NCBI GenBank assembly: GCA_012184525.1
Contig: WOFQ01000020.1
Location: 372,001 to 436,000 of the forward strand
Origin: Xenoacremonium recifei
Lineage: Eukaryota > Ascomycota > Sordariomycetes > Hypocreales > Nectriaceae
Reading direction: 5' to 3'
DNA: 64,000 nt
The position numbers and the translations under genes are program-made. The notes under the pieces were generated by a model, which made no database searches, was not told the DNA's origin, and was given only the letters and a program-made list of their open reading frames with translations. Below, in pieces: positions 23,709-33,377 of the stretch. Every line of letters begins with the position of its first letter. Positions within the stretch are counted from its first letter, which is position 1.

Positions 23709-24472
23709 TGATGATGATATCAGAAGAGACGGAGGTGGCGGTGGATAGATGGATGGCGATGAAACCGGCATAGACATAATCTCATGAACTTTTTACACCC
23801 CCTGCACCACTCATGTTCGAATGGATACTCTACTTCAATGGGATGGCTTTTGCGTTTTGCTTCAGCACGATCTTTTCACGATACCGCGCGCAAACACGTT
23901 GTTCTACACTTCGCTTTCAGGATATGTCCAGCCCACGGGGCTGCACTATCTATTTAAATACAAGCAATCCCTCTTAGGGGCTGCATTTCTCCTCCTGCGT
24001 CTTCTGACGCCGCTTTCCCGAGGTTCGGGGGGTATCTGTTATACATGATTATCCTAACAAGCCCATTCTTTAAACGATACCCTTGGAAAAAAAACATATA
24101 AAAAAAAGGGACATAGTGGTGGTGGTGGTGATGGTGAACAACAAAAGAAAAGACCAAAGGGGGGTTTGTAGGCCCGGGACGCTGATTTCGCTGCGTGATG
24201 GAAGAACAAGAAAATAGAATAGTGAATAAATGAACGCTTGCCCCGCCGACGCCCCGTGCATGCCCATTATCTCCGTTTCGTGAGTTGGTGGTGGATATGT
24301 GAATCTGGTGGTGATACAAGTTCGAGAGGTGTATGAGCTGGCTGTGATGCGGTCGTGGCTGATGGTGATCGGGGTGAAGGTCGTGGGGGGTGTTCGGTCG
24401 AGTCTGTGAATAAGAGTTGGTATATATAGTGGTGTTTTGTTTGGTTGATTTCGGGACAAGGTAGCTAGCTTG
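23709..24472. other. Convergent 3' region
   Basis: The DnaJ gene and the coiled-coil protein gene converge here. Poly-A stretches occur near 24088-24108. No gene was recognised. Confidence 0.45.
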
Positions 24473-26680
24473 TTAGCCTCCGTCGGCGGGCAGTTCGATG
24501 CCACTATCGCGATCCTGCGACCCCTTGCCCCATTGCGGCTCAAGGCCAGAGACGAGCCCCGTCTCATAACTCCTCAGGGGGTCTTCTCCGTCCTGCGATG
24601 TGCCGTCTTCTTCATCTGGCGGCGCAAGCACGTGGCCTCCGAACTGCACATCCGAGACGCGGACCTTGTACTCGAGCGCCTTCTGTCCCTCCTTGATGAG
24701 CACCTCGGTCCAGTTGAGGCAGCGCTTCAAGCTCTGGTTGATCTTCTGGCTGTCAACTAGGAGCTCTCGGTGCTTGCTGAGGTCAAGCTGGAGCCGCTTC
24801 TCGTCTCGTTTTCGTCGGATGAGGGCCTTTTCGTTCATGGGCGATGTCGGGTTAGAAGTTGAGGCAGACTCGGTACCGGAGAGCTCTGAATCCTCGAGGG
24901 AGTCCAGCCCGTCTTCGTCCTCCAGATCATCCTCCATATCATCGTCTTCGCTAAATTCCGGGAGACTCATTGGAACATTTGGCAGACTTTGAGATGGGAC
25001 ACGACTCGAGGCCATTGAAAGGTGACCAGACCGCGAGAGACGCTTGTACCTACGAAGCTCGGCGGTTTGTTTTCGTAATTGCCTCTCGAGGGTGCGGTTG
25101 ATAGCTTCGAGTGAGGCATTTGTGATTTCCAGGTCTTGGACCTTGCGCTCTCGTCGGGCGTTGGCAACGAGCTCGCTAACGGGATCGTTTCCGTGGGTCG
25201 ACTTAGTAGGACTCTGAAGGTCGCCGTGGGAAGTGTCGTCCCGCGAGTCGTCGTCGTCCTCCTCACCAAGGTCCTCCACCGCCTGTAATATGGATGCCAT
25301 GGTCATGGCTGGCTGAGACGTGCCCGGACTCGCCGGTGGGGAGACCGACTCGGAGCGTGGTTGTTTAGGTGAGACTGGAATCTTGGACGCGGTCCAGGAG
25401 TCCATTGTCGGGACACTGCCCGTTCTGGCGTGGCCTCGAACAGATCTAGGGGCTGACTCGATACTGACCCGTCGCTTCGAAGTAGGACCTGCTGCAGCCG
25501 GGGAGAGTTGAGGGGGCGAGGCTATTTGTGGTCGGTTGTTCGGCAGAGGAGGTATCGCGCTGCTCTTGAGCGTAGGCTGTTGCATCTGCTGTTGGAGCAT
25601 CTTGACGGGGGAAACGGGCCGTTGGGGCATGGAAAAGCCGAGCCCAGTCGAGGAGCTGGTGCTTGGTCGGCCGTTTACGAGTCGGGAGCTGCTCGAGCTG
25701 GCTGAAGGAGGGCCAGATGCCTGAACGGGGGGCTTCAAGGACAGGTCAGGAGTGCCATTGGCGTAGAAGAACTTGGTGGACGAGGGCTCGGGCGTCGATG
25801 CCAGCATCGGGCTATAGGGTGAGGTGACGGGGGGACTTGTCGTCCTCTTGGCCTCGGCAGTGGTTCCATTGGCGTAGAAGAAGGTAGCTGGTTTCTGGCA
25901 GGTGGTGGATGAGGGTCGGGAAGTTGGAGGTGGCTGCTGGAGCGTGGTTTGAGCATCGCTGGCGTAGAAGAACTTGGCGTCTGAATTGTTGCTGGACGAA
26001 TTGCCCTGCAGGGACTGTCGACCAGCGTCGAAGCCGTACGAGGCTCGGTGATCCCATCCCTCGCTACTCCGTTCTGGATTCGGGGTGCCGTTGGGGGTCG
26101 AGTGCGTGCTTCGACTGCCAGACCGCTGGTTGAAGCCATTCAAGGGCGTCGCGGAGCCGGGCCCAGGGGATGATGCATCGTCTCGGCCGGCGCTGAGAGA
26201 CGCAATGGAGTTGCCTGTTGTTCTTCTCGCCAGCGGCGCCATCAACGGGGCGGGAGACGCCTTCGGGGCCTGGGCGATCTTGGGTGTCAGGGGCGTCCGG
26301 CCGACCGTCTTGGCCGCGGCGGCGCTGAGCTGCGGCGGACGGGGCCTGCTGCTGTCGCCGGGCGGCATCCTGGAGGTGCTTGAAGCGTTCGAGGAGGAGG
26401 AGGAGACGGAACGCTTGTTGGTGGTGGCGGTCGTGGTGGTGGTGACGGCTAGGACATGGTGTTGATGGTGGTGGTGATGGTTCGACGGGGCGCCGGCTCG
26501 GGAAGCGGTCACCTGGGGCGGCGGACGGTGCTTGGCCGTGGCAATTGTAGGCGTCTTGCTGCGGCGCGGCGGCGGATTATGGTGGTGGTGATGACCAGAA
26601 GCAAGCACAGGCGTTGGCGGGTGCGGCGAGTGCGAGTCGAAGGCGTCGATGTTGAGGGCCGACGAGTTGAGGGTGCGCAT
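24473..26680 (-). CDS. Disordered coiled-coil protein with three FFYA motifs, 735 residues
   Basis: Single exon. The ATG at 26680 is used because the longer frame begins with TTG. The N-terminal two thirds are Ser/Pro/Thr-rich and probably disordered, with His runs (HHHHH at about 30-75) and many SP/TP sites. Three copies of K/T-FFYA-N/S (starting at residues 236, 266 and 303; two continue NGT) stand out as possible short linear binding motifs. A coiled coil covers about 500-555 (RRERKVQDLEITNASLEAINRTLERQLRKQ), an acidic patch follows, and a second helical block (about 613-690) ends with CLNWTEVLIKEGQKALEYKVRVSDV. The layout recalls fungal spindle-pole or NIMA-interacting scaffold proteins, but I cannot assign it firmly. 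A scaffold or cell-cycle role is inference. Confidence 0.7.
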   Translation of the reverse strand: MRTLNSSALNIDAFDSHSPHPPTPVLASGHHHHHNPPPRRSKTPTIATAKHRPPPQVTASRAGAPSNHHHHHQHHVLAVTTTTTATTNKRSVSSSSSNASSTSRMPPGDSSRPRPPQLSAAAAKTVGRTPLTPKIAQAPKASPAPLMAPLARRTTGNSIASLSAGRDDASSPGPGSATPLNGFNQRSGSRSTHSTPNGTPNPERSSEGWDHRASYGFDAGRQSLQGNSSSNNSDAKFFYASDAQTTLQQPPPTSRPSSTTCQKPATFFYANGTTAEAKRTTSPPVTSPYSPMLASTPEPSSTKFFYANGTPDLSLKPPVQASGPPSASSSSSRLVNGRPSTSSSTGLGFSMPQRPVSPVKMLQQQMQQPTLKSSAIPPLPNNRPQIASPPQLSPAAAGPTSKRRVSIESAPRSVRGHARTGSVPTMDSWTASKIPVSPKQPRSESVSPPASPGTSQPAMTMASILQAVEDLGEEDDDDSRDDTSHGDLQSPTKSTHGNDPVSELVANARRERKVQDLEITNASLEAINRTLERQLRKQTAELRRYKRLSRSGHLSMASSRVPSQSLPNVPMSLPEFSEDDDMEDDLEDEDGLDSLEDSELSGTESASTSNPTSPMNEKALIRRKRDEKRLQLDLSKHRELLVDSQKINQSLKRCLNWTEVLIKEGQKALEYKVRVSDVQFGGHVLAPPDEEDGTSQDGEDPLRSYETGLVSGLEPQWGKGSQDRDSGIELPADGG

Positions 26681-27735
26681 CGTCGATTTGTTTAGTGCCA
26701 AACTTTTTTGGCCGCTGGACTCGCGGAGGATTTGTTTACCTGAGGCTGAGGGGGAAGAGGGAGAAGAGGGGAGGCACTAGAGGAGATGAAGAGCTGGCTT
26801 GTGACTGGTCGGCATGGCCCGGGCGCGGCAGTTCCAGGGAGCAAGGCGCTGTGGGTTTCGGGATTAGGGGGGGCAGCGTGGGCGGATGGGCGCTGTAGCG
26901 ACGGGACGGGGGGCTCAATTGCAAACAATAGAGGCCTCGCTGCTCATGAGAACGAGATGAAAAGAAGAGAAGAAACAAGCCGTGAGCGAATTGACAAAAC
27001 AGAACGCCCAGCTCAGCTCAGCTCAGCTCCGTGCAGATGCAATGCAGGCCTGCCTCTCCACAGGTCACGCTCCATCTAATCAGCTCTTTCTCCGAGATCC
27101 CGCTGCAACATGGACATGCCATGCCATTCTCCTCGCCGTGTTATTCTCTCGTGGGGACTTGCACCGATGTCATCTCTCTTGATTGTTTGTTCATGCGCCA
27201 TTCCAGCGAACCGCTAGACCCCTGCAGCCCGGGGCCGAGCCTGTGCTTACTGCAGCGGGATTGGCGCGGAGAGGGATCGCCGCGGTGGCATGACATGCGA
27301 CCCGAGACCAAGGAAAAGAAGAAAAGAAGCAGGCTAAAAAAAACATTGAGACTAGGATGAGGGTTTCTATGGGTGGCCTTCCCCAGTCGCCCGTAGCCTG
27401 GAGCGCTTTCTTAGGTGTTGGCTCTATAGCAGGCTATCCGTTCAGCGCTCTCAGGGCACTCGCGTCCCTGAAGCCATCTCTGCTTCTAGCGCTTTTTACT
27501 CTAGGCCCTCCCCGCCACCCGCTCCCAACAGCCCTATTACGCAGCAGTGGCTCGATCCCGCTGCAACCACCATTCCACAACCCACTCACCTCTATCACTC
27601 TGCCCGCACCCGTCCGTCCCCGACAACAACTTCATCCCGTCTTTCACCTCGAACCGAGCCGGCTGGGCCTGGGGACTCAAGGAGCCTCCCGAGATTGCCA
27701 GCCCAGATACACCGCTCCCCCCCAGATCGGCCGCC
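26681..27735. other. Divergent promoter region
   Basis: About 1.05 kb between the coiled-coil protein gene (minus) and the cytochrome b5 gene (plus). It includes a GCTCA repeat near 27010-27027 and CT-rich stretches before the ATG at 27736. No gene was recognised. Confidence 0.45.
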
Positions 27736-28818
27736 ATGGGCCTGCTGGGCATCTCGCTGCTGGTCGCGTCCGTCGTCTACGTGATCCTGCGCCCGCCGCC
27801 TTGGATCCCGCCGCACTTCATCCTCTGGAAGGGTCTCTTGCCGAGCACACCGTCGACGTCCCCGCGCGATGCTGGCACTGAAGCTGAGAAGCTTTCGTCG
27901 GCGGAGCCTCCTCCGGCGCGGACTGAACCGGGCTTGAAGAATCGTCAAAATGGCGAGACTCGCCCGACTGACCACCGACCCATACCGTCCGCCTCCGATG
28001 ATCTGGCCCAGAGATCCCTCTCCAACAAGCGAGCTGATGCTGGAGCTATGCCGCCGCCTCCTCGACCTCCCGTCCTCGTCCAACCGCCGACCCTCGCCGA
28101 ACCCGATTCCGATGAGCAGACTACGCCCAAGGCCCAACCTGCTGTCCCGTCGCTCTCCGTCCCCAGCTTCTCCCTCGCAGATGACTCCCAACCGTCTGCC
28201 CCGCCTCGAGCCACGCCCGCCGCGCCGGCCGGCATGATGCTTCCTCCGCCGGTCCCCGGCCGCATGCCGCCTGCTGGCCGTATGCCCTCCGCCGGCCGTG
28301 TCCCGGGTCTGGCCCAGTTCCCAGCCGCCAACTCGGCGCAGCGCGCTCGCGGCCCCGTGCCGAACCGAGGAATGCCCTCAACCGGCGGCAGTGGTCTGGC
28401 ACCTCCTCCAACACACTCTGCCAAACCCTCCAAGCCGAGCCGCCAGGTCCTCCTCACGCCGGGACACTCGCCGCTGGACTGGGCGCGCATATCCGGTCCC
28501 AACGCCGACCTGCGCGGCGCCGCGGCCGGGGGCTCCTATCTGCGAGTCACGCCGTCCATGCTGAAGTATCATACGGGCCGCAAGGGCAAGGATGCGTGGA
28601 TGGCGCTCAACGGCAAGGTGTACAATGTCACGCCCTATGCCGACTTTCACCCCGGCGGCGTGCCGGAGCTGATGCGCGGGGCAGGGCGCGATGGCACCAA
28701 GTTGTTTGGCGAGATCCATCCTTGGGTCAACTACGAGACTATGCTCTCGGCGTGTCTGATTGGGTTGCTGGTCGAGGAGACGGAGGGGACGCAGAGCGTT
28801 ATGGACGAGATGGACTAG
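27736..28818 (+). CDS. Membrane-anchored protein with C-terminal cytochrome b5 heme-binding domain
   Basis: Single exon of 360 residues. ATG 27736 sits in a strong context (GCCGCCATGG), and the longer upstream frame looks like leader sequence. Residues 2-20 (GLLGISLLVASVVYVILRP) form an N-terminal signal anchor. A 240-residue Pro/Ala/Ser-rich linker follows, with Gly-Arg-Met-Pro repeats near 175-195. The b5 domain (about 280-350) begins RVTPSMLKYHTGRKGKDAWMAL and has the heme ligands His305 in the HPGG loop and His328 in GEIHPWVNYE. A C-terminal b5 domain of this kind resembles yeast Irc21 and the b5 part of Cyb5R4-type proteins. Electron transfer to an ER enzyme is likely but the partner is unknown. 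It converges with Nbs1, about 210 bp apart. Confidence 0.85.
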   Translation: MGLLGISLLVASVVYVILRPPPWIPPHFILWKGLLPSTPSTSPRDAGTEAEKLSSAEPPPARTEPGLKNRQNGETRPTDHRPIPSASDDLAQRSLSNKRADAGAMPPPPRPPVLVQPPTLAEPDSDEQTTPKAQPAVPSLSVPSFSLADDSQPSAPPRATPAAPAGMMLPPPVPGRMPPAGRMPSAGRVPGLAQFPAANSAQRARGPVPNRGMPSTGGSGLAPPPTHSAKPSKPSRQVLLTPGHSPLDWARISGPNADLRGAAAGGSYLRVTPSMLKYHTGRKGKDAWMALNGKVYNVTPYADFHPGGVPELMRGAGRDGTKLFGEIHPWVNYETMLSACLIGLLVEETEGTQSVMDEMD

Positions 28819-29029
28819 ACCGAGTGGACGGTCATATGCATGTAAGAGTCGGATTGGCGTTACGGATACATGGGTAGCCTGGGAGCTGTATAGACTTGTA
28901 CAGTACGGAGAAGTCATGAGATAGATTTCGCCCGGATAAGGCGTTGGGCAAACTCCGCCGTGGTATAAATACATAGACACGAGATCATTAGACAGAGATA
29001 CCCCCAATAGAAAAACCTCGATGATCAGA

Positions 29030-31491
29030 TCATCGTCTCTTGCCAAACCGAAACTTGAGCTCGTCGTCGCTGTCGTCACTATCGGCAATCTCCAGAACTC
29101 TGCGCGTCGCCCGCGGTCGCTTTGCAGGCTGCTCCTTTGCCGGCTCAGGGGCAGCCCGTTTGCTCGCCTGGCTGGTCGTCCTTGATGACTGGCTCTTCTG
29201 TGACTGCGTCCGTGTCCGCACTGGTGGTGCTTCTTCCTCCTCATCGCTGTCCTCTGACAGGACAACCTGTCGCCTCTGTGCCGGACGAGTCGGCGCTGAC
29301 GGCGCAGAAACTTGGCTCTCAATAGCCGTTGTCTGGCTCGCCGTCTTCTTGCGCTGCTCACCCTCATCCTCTAACCAATAGTCATCACCAACACCAAACT
29401 CTTTGTTTTTGACCTCAGTTAGGGGCACGATGACGCGAGCAGGTTGACGGCCTGTGACCTGACCCCGGCGGCGGAACTTCTTGAAGTTCTTCATGCCGTT
29501 CCACTTGGGGTCCCAGCGGCCGTCGGCGATGTCTTGCTCGCGAGTGCGGGCGTGCGAGGCGGGAGCGCGGACGTCCATCTCCTCGACGATTTGGAGGCGA
29601 CGAATCTCCGCAAGGTCGATATCGTTGGGGAGATTCGCCAGATCTTCCTTTTCAGCACGGGCTCTTGCTTCTTCCTGTTCTCTATTCTTGGCGGCCATAG
29701 CGAGGATGTCGATTTCCTTTTTAATTTTTTTCGTGGTTGCTGGCTGTGTCTCCGCGGGAGTTTCCTCTGGCTCTGGGGTTCGAGCATCGAGATCTTCACC
29801 ACGTTCTATCCGTTGTCGCTTGAACTTGGCTGCCGCGGGAGCCATACCGTCCATCAAGTCGTCTTCTGGGAATGGAGAAGCCGCTCGTTTTCTTTGTGAA
29901 GTCCGAGTGGCGTTTGATCCTTGGTTTGACGAGGGGGCATCTGGGTCTTGCGAGACAAATAATCCTTCTTCTTCTGCAGCTGCTGGGCGACTTTCAGATG
30001 GATTTGTTGCGGGAGACTCGTCCATGTCGACGTCTTCGTCATCATCAAAGCCTGCAAACCGTTTCTTAACCGGTCGACGGGTCCTGGTTCTCCTTGTGGC
30101 TGGTTGTGATGGTTCCACTACTTCGGAATTCTGGGCTGGTAATTCAGCAGCGGTGACGTGCCGGCCATTTCGTGCATTGCCCTGGGTTGTCGAGATAGTG
30201 GTGTTGTGTTGCTCTTCCGTGATCTGCGATGACTCAACTTCAAGAGGGCGTCGCAAAATACTGGCATCCTTTGTTAGAATTGCCTCGAGGAATTCGCTCT
30301 GCTCAATTGGGCGATGGTCGAGGCGGAGGGAAACAGCAGTGATGAAGTCGGTATACCATTGCACCAGGTTGCCTTTGGACGGGAGGTACCTGACTAGAAC
30401 AACTCCTTTGCCCTCGCTCCCGTCATCGAATGCGCCTAGTCCTTTCTCGCCTGCCACGTTTTTGACATATCGCACGAAGTCGTCCACTTGGGTTTCCTGC
30501 GGAATAAGGTCGCCCAGCAAGGCTTTGCCACCACCGCTTGCAATGGCTGTGACAAGATTTTCGTATTGCGACTTTTCGTAAAATATGAACGTATAGCCTT
30601 CGAAAACTTCTTTTCTTTCTGAACTGGGTTGATATATCGCATCAGGGTGTTCAACGGGTTCACCGCCTCGTGGCGGCAGATGCTTCATCGCATCAGGCCA
30701 ACAACGATCAAAGTCTTGTTCCAAAGGACTGGACCCGGGTACACCGTCTCCATCAGGAGAACCAGTGACATCGACAATGGCATCGAGAAAAGATTCTGTG
30801 ACAATGAATTTGCCGTTTATGAGCGCTTGTAAACCCTTCGCCGTATTTCGCTTTTTTGAAACCACATGAGTCGTCGTCTGGGCGTAATCTGTGATCAGCT
30901 TGATGTCAAGCTGTTCAAACCTTTGGTGCAGTGTAGATAGTGGATGGGCCTGCAACTCTTTCTTTGTGAACGAGAAAGCAAACACGACGGGATGCCATGT
31001 TATACTTGGATTTGTTAGCTGAAAATGGTAAACCATGCGCTTCCTCAAGTAATGACATACCGAAATTCATGGGGGCACTTTCCCATGGTAAGTTCTGCCA
31101 TCTCGTCATTGAGGACGATTTTGTTGCCCTTGATCTTCTTCCCATTGACCATCGTTCCTATCTTGGTCGCCAGGTCCTCGATCGTGAGCTTCGACCGACT
31201 CGACGGGTTATGCGCTTCGCCGTTTTCGACATCGCTTACGGTAATCGTCAAGTGCTTTCTCGATATGGTATTATGGGAGATGGCGAGTTGGCCGGCTATT
31301 CGAAATTGATCAGTATTGTACAGTCGAGATCATGTGAGACCGTCTCCTTACGTTCCGAGGCCGTCCTCCCAAAGAGATACGTCTTGCCCGGTCGCAGCCA
31401 TAGCCGACGTCCTGGAGTTATTAGTAGAGATCAAGAGGCTCAAATCGCCCGAATTACCTTCAAATAGAACTTCATTGCTCAATAGCCACAT
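29030..31491 (-). CDS. Nbs1 / nibrin-like DNA double-strand-break repair protein
   Basis: Model: exons 31458-31491, 31352-31411, 31061-31295 and 29030-31004, giving 767 residues. Introns: 31412-31457, 31296-31351 and 31005-31060, the last ending in AAG after GCTAAC. Residues 1-105 form an FHA domain (MWLLSNEVLFEGRRLWL, YLFGRTASE, ISHNTISRKHLTI, NGKKI). A BRCT domain follows (ITWHPVVFAFSFTKKE, KLITDYAQTTTHVV, FIVTESFLDAIV), then a second BRCT-like block around GYTFIFYEKSQYENLVTAI. The long acidic, Ser-rich C-terminal part contains ARVIVPLTEVKNKEFGVGDD, a conserved stretch in fungal Nbs1, and ends in a basic Arg-rich tail. It would act in the nucleus with Mre11 and Rad50 in break sensing and checkpoint activation. 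The ATG is fixed by the FHA start. Confidence 0.9.
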
Positions 31492-31836
31492 GATCAAGGC
31501 TCAAGGACGGCGCCGGGCCGCTCACTAGCACATCTCCGAGGTGCAATTGATGACGTGAATCCAGGTCGAGGTCGCGATCTTTGGTGGGGCAGGAAACGCG
31601 TTGGGCGCTGAAGACTGTCGCCTGATCACGTGTTTCAATTTCAGCAAGGCAGCAACGAGCTCTCGGCTCTTTCAGTGCCAATCCTTCCTTCAATCATCCA
31701 ATCGAGTATGAGTGACGAGGTGCAATTTGTGCGCCCTTTCATCTATCTGAATATTTCCTGTGTGCCTGGGCGCCGATTCCGGGACAATGTCCTTTTGTTC
31801 TGAGTTACAAGCCTAGGTACGATTCCAAGCGCATGT
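31492..31836. other. Nbs1 promoter region
   Basis: About 345 bp between the Nbs1 ATG and the 3' end of the SnoaL-like gene, both on the minus strand. No further feature is seen. Confidence 0.4.
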
Positions 31837-32340
31837 CTAAGAGCATCGACCTAACCCCTTGATGCGCTTCCCTTGCTGGACAAAGTTCTTCTCATACGAT
31901 TCCTCCTCACCGTCGCCAATTGCAAACTCCCAGCCTCCAGCCAAGCCATTCTTCCATCCTCCTTCGACCAGTCGGAATCCGTAAACGTTGGTCCACTCCC
32001 ACTCTTCATAACACTCGACTTGGGGAATGATGTGGTAAGTGAGCCAGCATAATGCGCTCTCGTTTGACACAACTTCAACCCTTGATTTCTGTATAGAGAC
32101 GACTGTTCCAGGTCCCTTCTCTCTCCACTCCTTGTACAGGGAGATAAAACCTTCTGCCATTACTGTTTCATTTGGCGACGTGGATATTTCCCCCAGCGTG
32201 AATGAGGTGTAATTGGGGAGAAAGAAATGAGACACCTCTGCACCGAGTTCGTTTAGAGGGTAAGAGTAGTTTCCACCGAGGGCGATGAGGGCGCTGTATG
32301 CCTTGACGGCAGCGTGCGCAGCGGATGTGATATTGACCAT
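31837..32340 (-). CDS. SnoaL/NTF2-like fold protein, 167 residues
   Basis: Single exon. ATG 32340 (MVNITSAAHAAVKAYSALIALGG) is used because five more upstream codons would need a TTG start. The pattern is that of a small cone-shaped NTF2-like domain: an N-terminal helix, FFLPNYTSFTLG, a helix GFISLYKEWREKG, then strands VVSIQKSRVEVVSNESALCWLTYHI and YEEWEWTNVYGFRLVEGGWKNGLAGGWEFA. Members of this fold include polyketide cyclases, dehydratases and isomerases as well as non-catalytic proteins, so the reaction cannot be predicted. It is divergent from the AtuA-DUF4387 gene across a 1-kb shared upstream region, which suggests joint control. Confidence 0.7.
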   Translation of the reverse strand: MVNITSAAHAAVKAYSALIALGGNYSYPLNELGAEVSHFFLPNYTSFTLGEISTSPNETVMAEGFISLYKEWREKGPGTVVSIQKSRVEVVSNESALCWLTYHIIPQVECYEEWEWTNVYGFRLVEGGWKNGLAGGWEFAIGDGEEESYEKNFVQQGKRIKGLGRCS

Positions 32341-33377
32341 GATGAGATAGAACAACGACAGATGTCAATGCCAACTCCCTAGACTCATCAGAGACAATCT
32401 TCTTCATTTTGTATTCCTTGAATCATGGCTATGCCCAAACATTTGCGTCATTGTCGACTTTCAAGAATCCTTGCTTAAGGCTGTGAGTTGGCCCACCGCC
32501 TAAGCTGACTTGACGTTGGTTGGAGGCGCTACGCACGCACGTCGATCCCATCACCAGCTTAACCTATGAGATATAAGTTGGCAAGGCTGATCAATGGATT
32601 AGAGGGCCCAACAGCCCGATATCTCGGCGACTTCTAAAATGGAGTAGGTGTGAGAATACAGTGCTTATGTGAAGTCATAGCTGAACCACCAACACGACGT
32701 TCACGAAGGAGGATCGTCAGTTGCTAGACGTCCCAATTTGTTGAGATTCACGAGTCAGTCGGCAATGAACTTATTTATGAGTTTTTTTGAATCATCTCTC
32801 GCATTTTCAGATCTCAATCCACGGTCTCGTCAACGATTCATTGATCTCAAACGATCGCAGCATCTTTTAGAGAGCATGCAATTTAACGCATCTGGTCGGC
32901 TTGCTGGCGTTTCGTCTACTTGTGCTAGAGGTCAGTTCGAGAAACAATCACAAAATCACAACCACGGTCTATAGACTGCAGAAGTAGTACCCGTACTCAA
33001 GCCCGCGATAAAACAGTGTTTCTGTTTTCGTCGCAAGATACAGAAAGCTGGGGTTTGCGGGGACCCCGCGTCTGGATTCTTGGAGATCACGTGAGCGGCT
33101 TCTTAGCGAACAATCGAGTATAACTCCAGTAGAAGACATTTCGCTATGTTACCATATGGGTCACAGTACCAGTCTGAGAAGTCCCTCACGCCGATATTCG
33201 CTTCTTCACACGGACTATTAGTACTTACATAAACCGCAGGGAGCTCTACTTGCCTTGTGCTCACAAGTTGTGGCTTAAACCCAAAGTAGGAAGTGTGTCT
33301 TCCCTCGCCTCGCCTACCATCTCTATAAGTATTACCCTCGATTGACTACCTTGAGATCGTCCAATCAACCGCCCAAA
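32341..33377. promoter_or_regulatory. Shared divergent promoter region, SnoaL-like / AtuA-like genes
   Basis: The two start codons face away from each other across 1,037 bp. A TATA-like TATAAG lies at 33324-33329, about 50 bp before the AtuA ATG. A 13-bp GC palindrome lies at 33057-33069. No gene was recognised inside. Confidence 0.45.
33057..33069. promoter_or_regulatory. GC palindrome GCGGGG-A-CCCCGC
   Basis: A perfect inverted repeat around one central A. It contains a CGG-N5-CCG arrangement, the general form of a Zn2Cys6 dimer site. It is about 310 bp upstream of the AtuA-like ATG. Function is inferred only. Confidence 0.35.
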
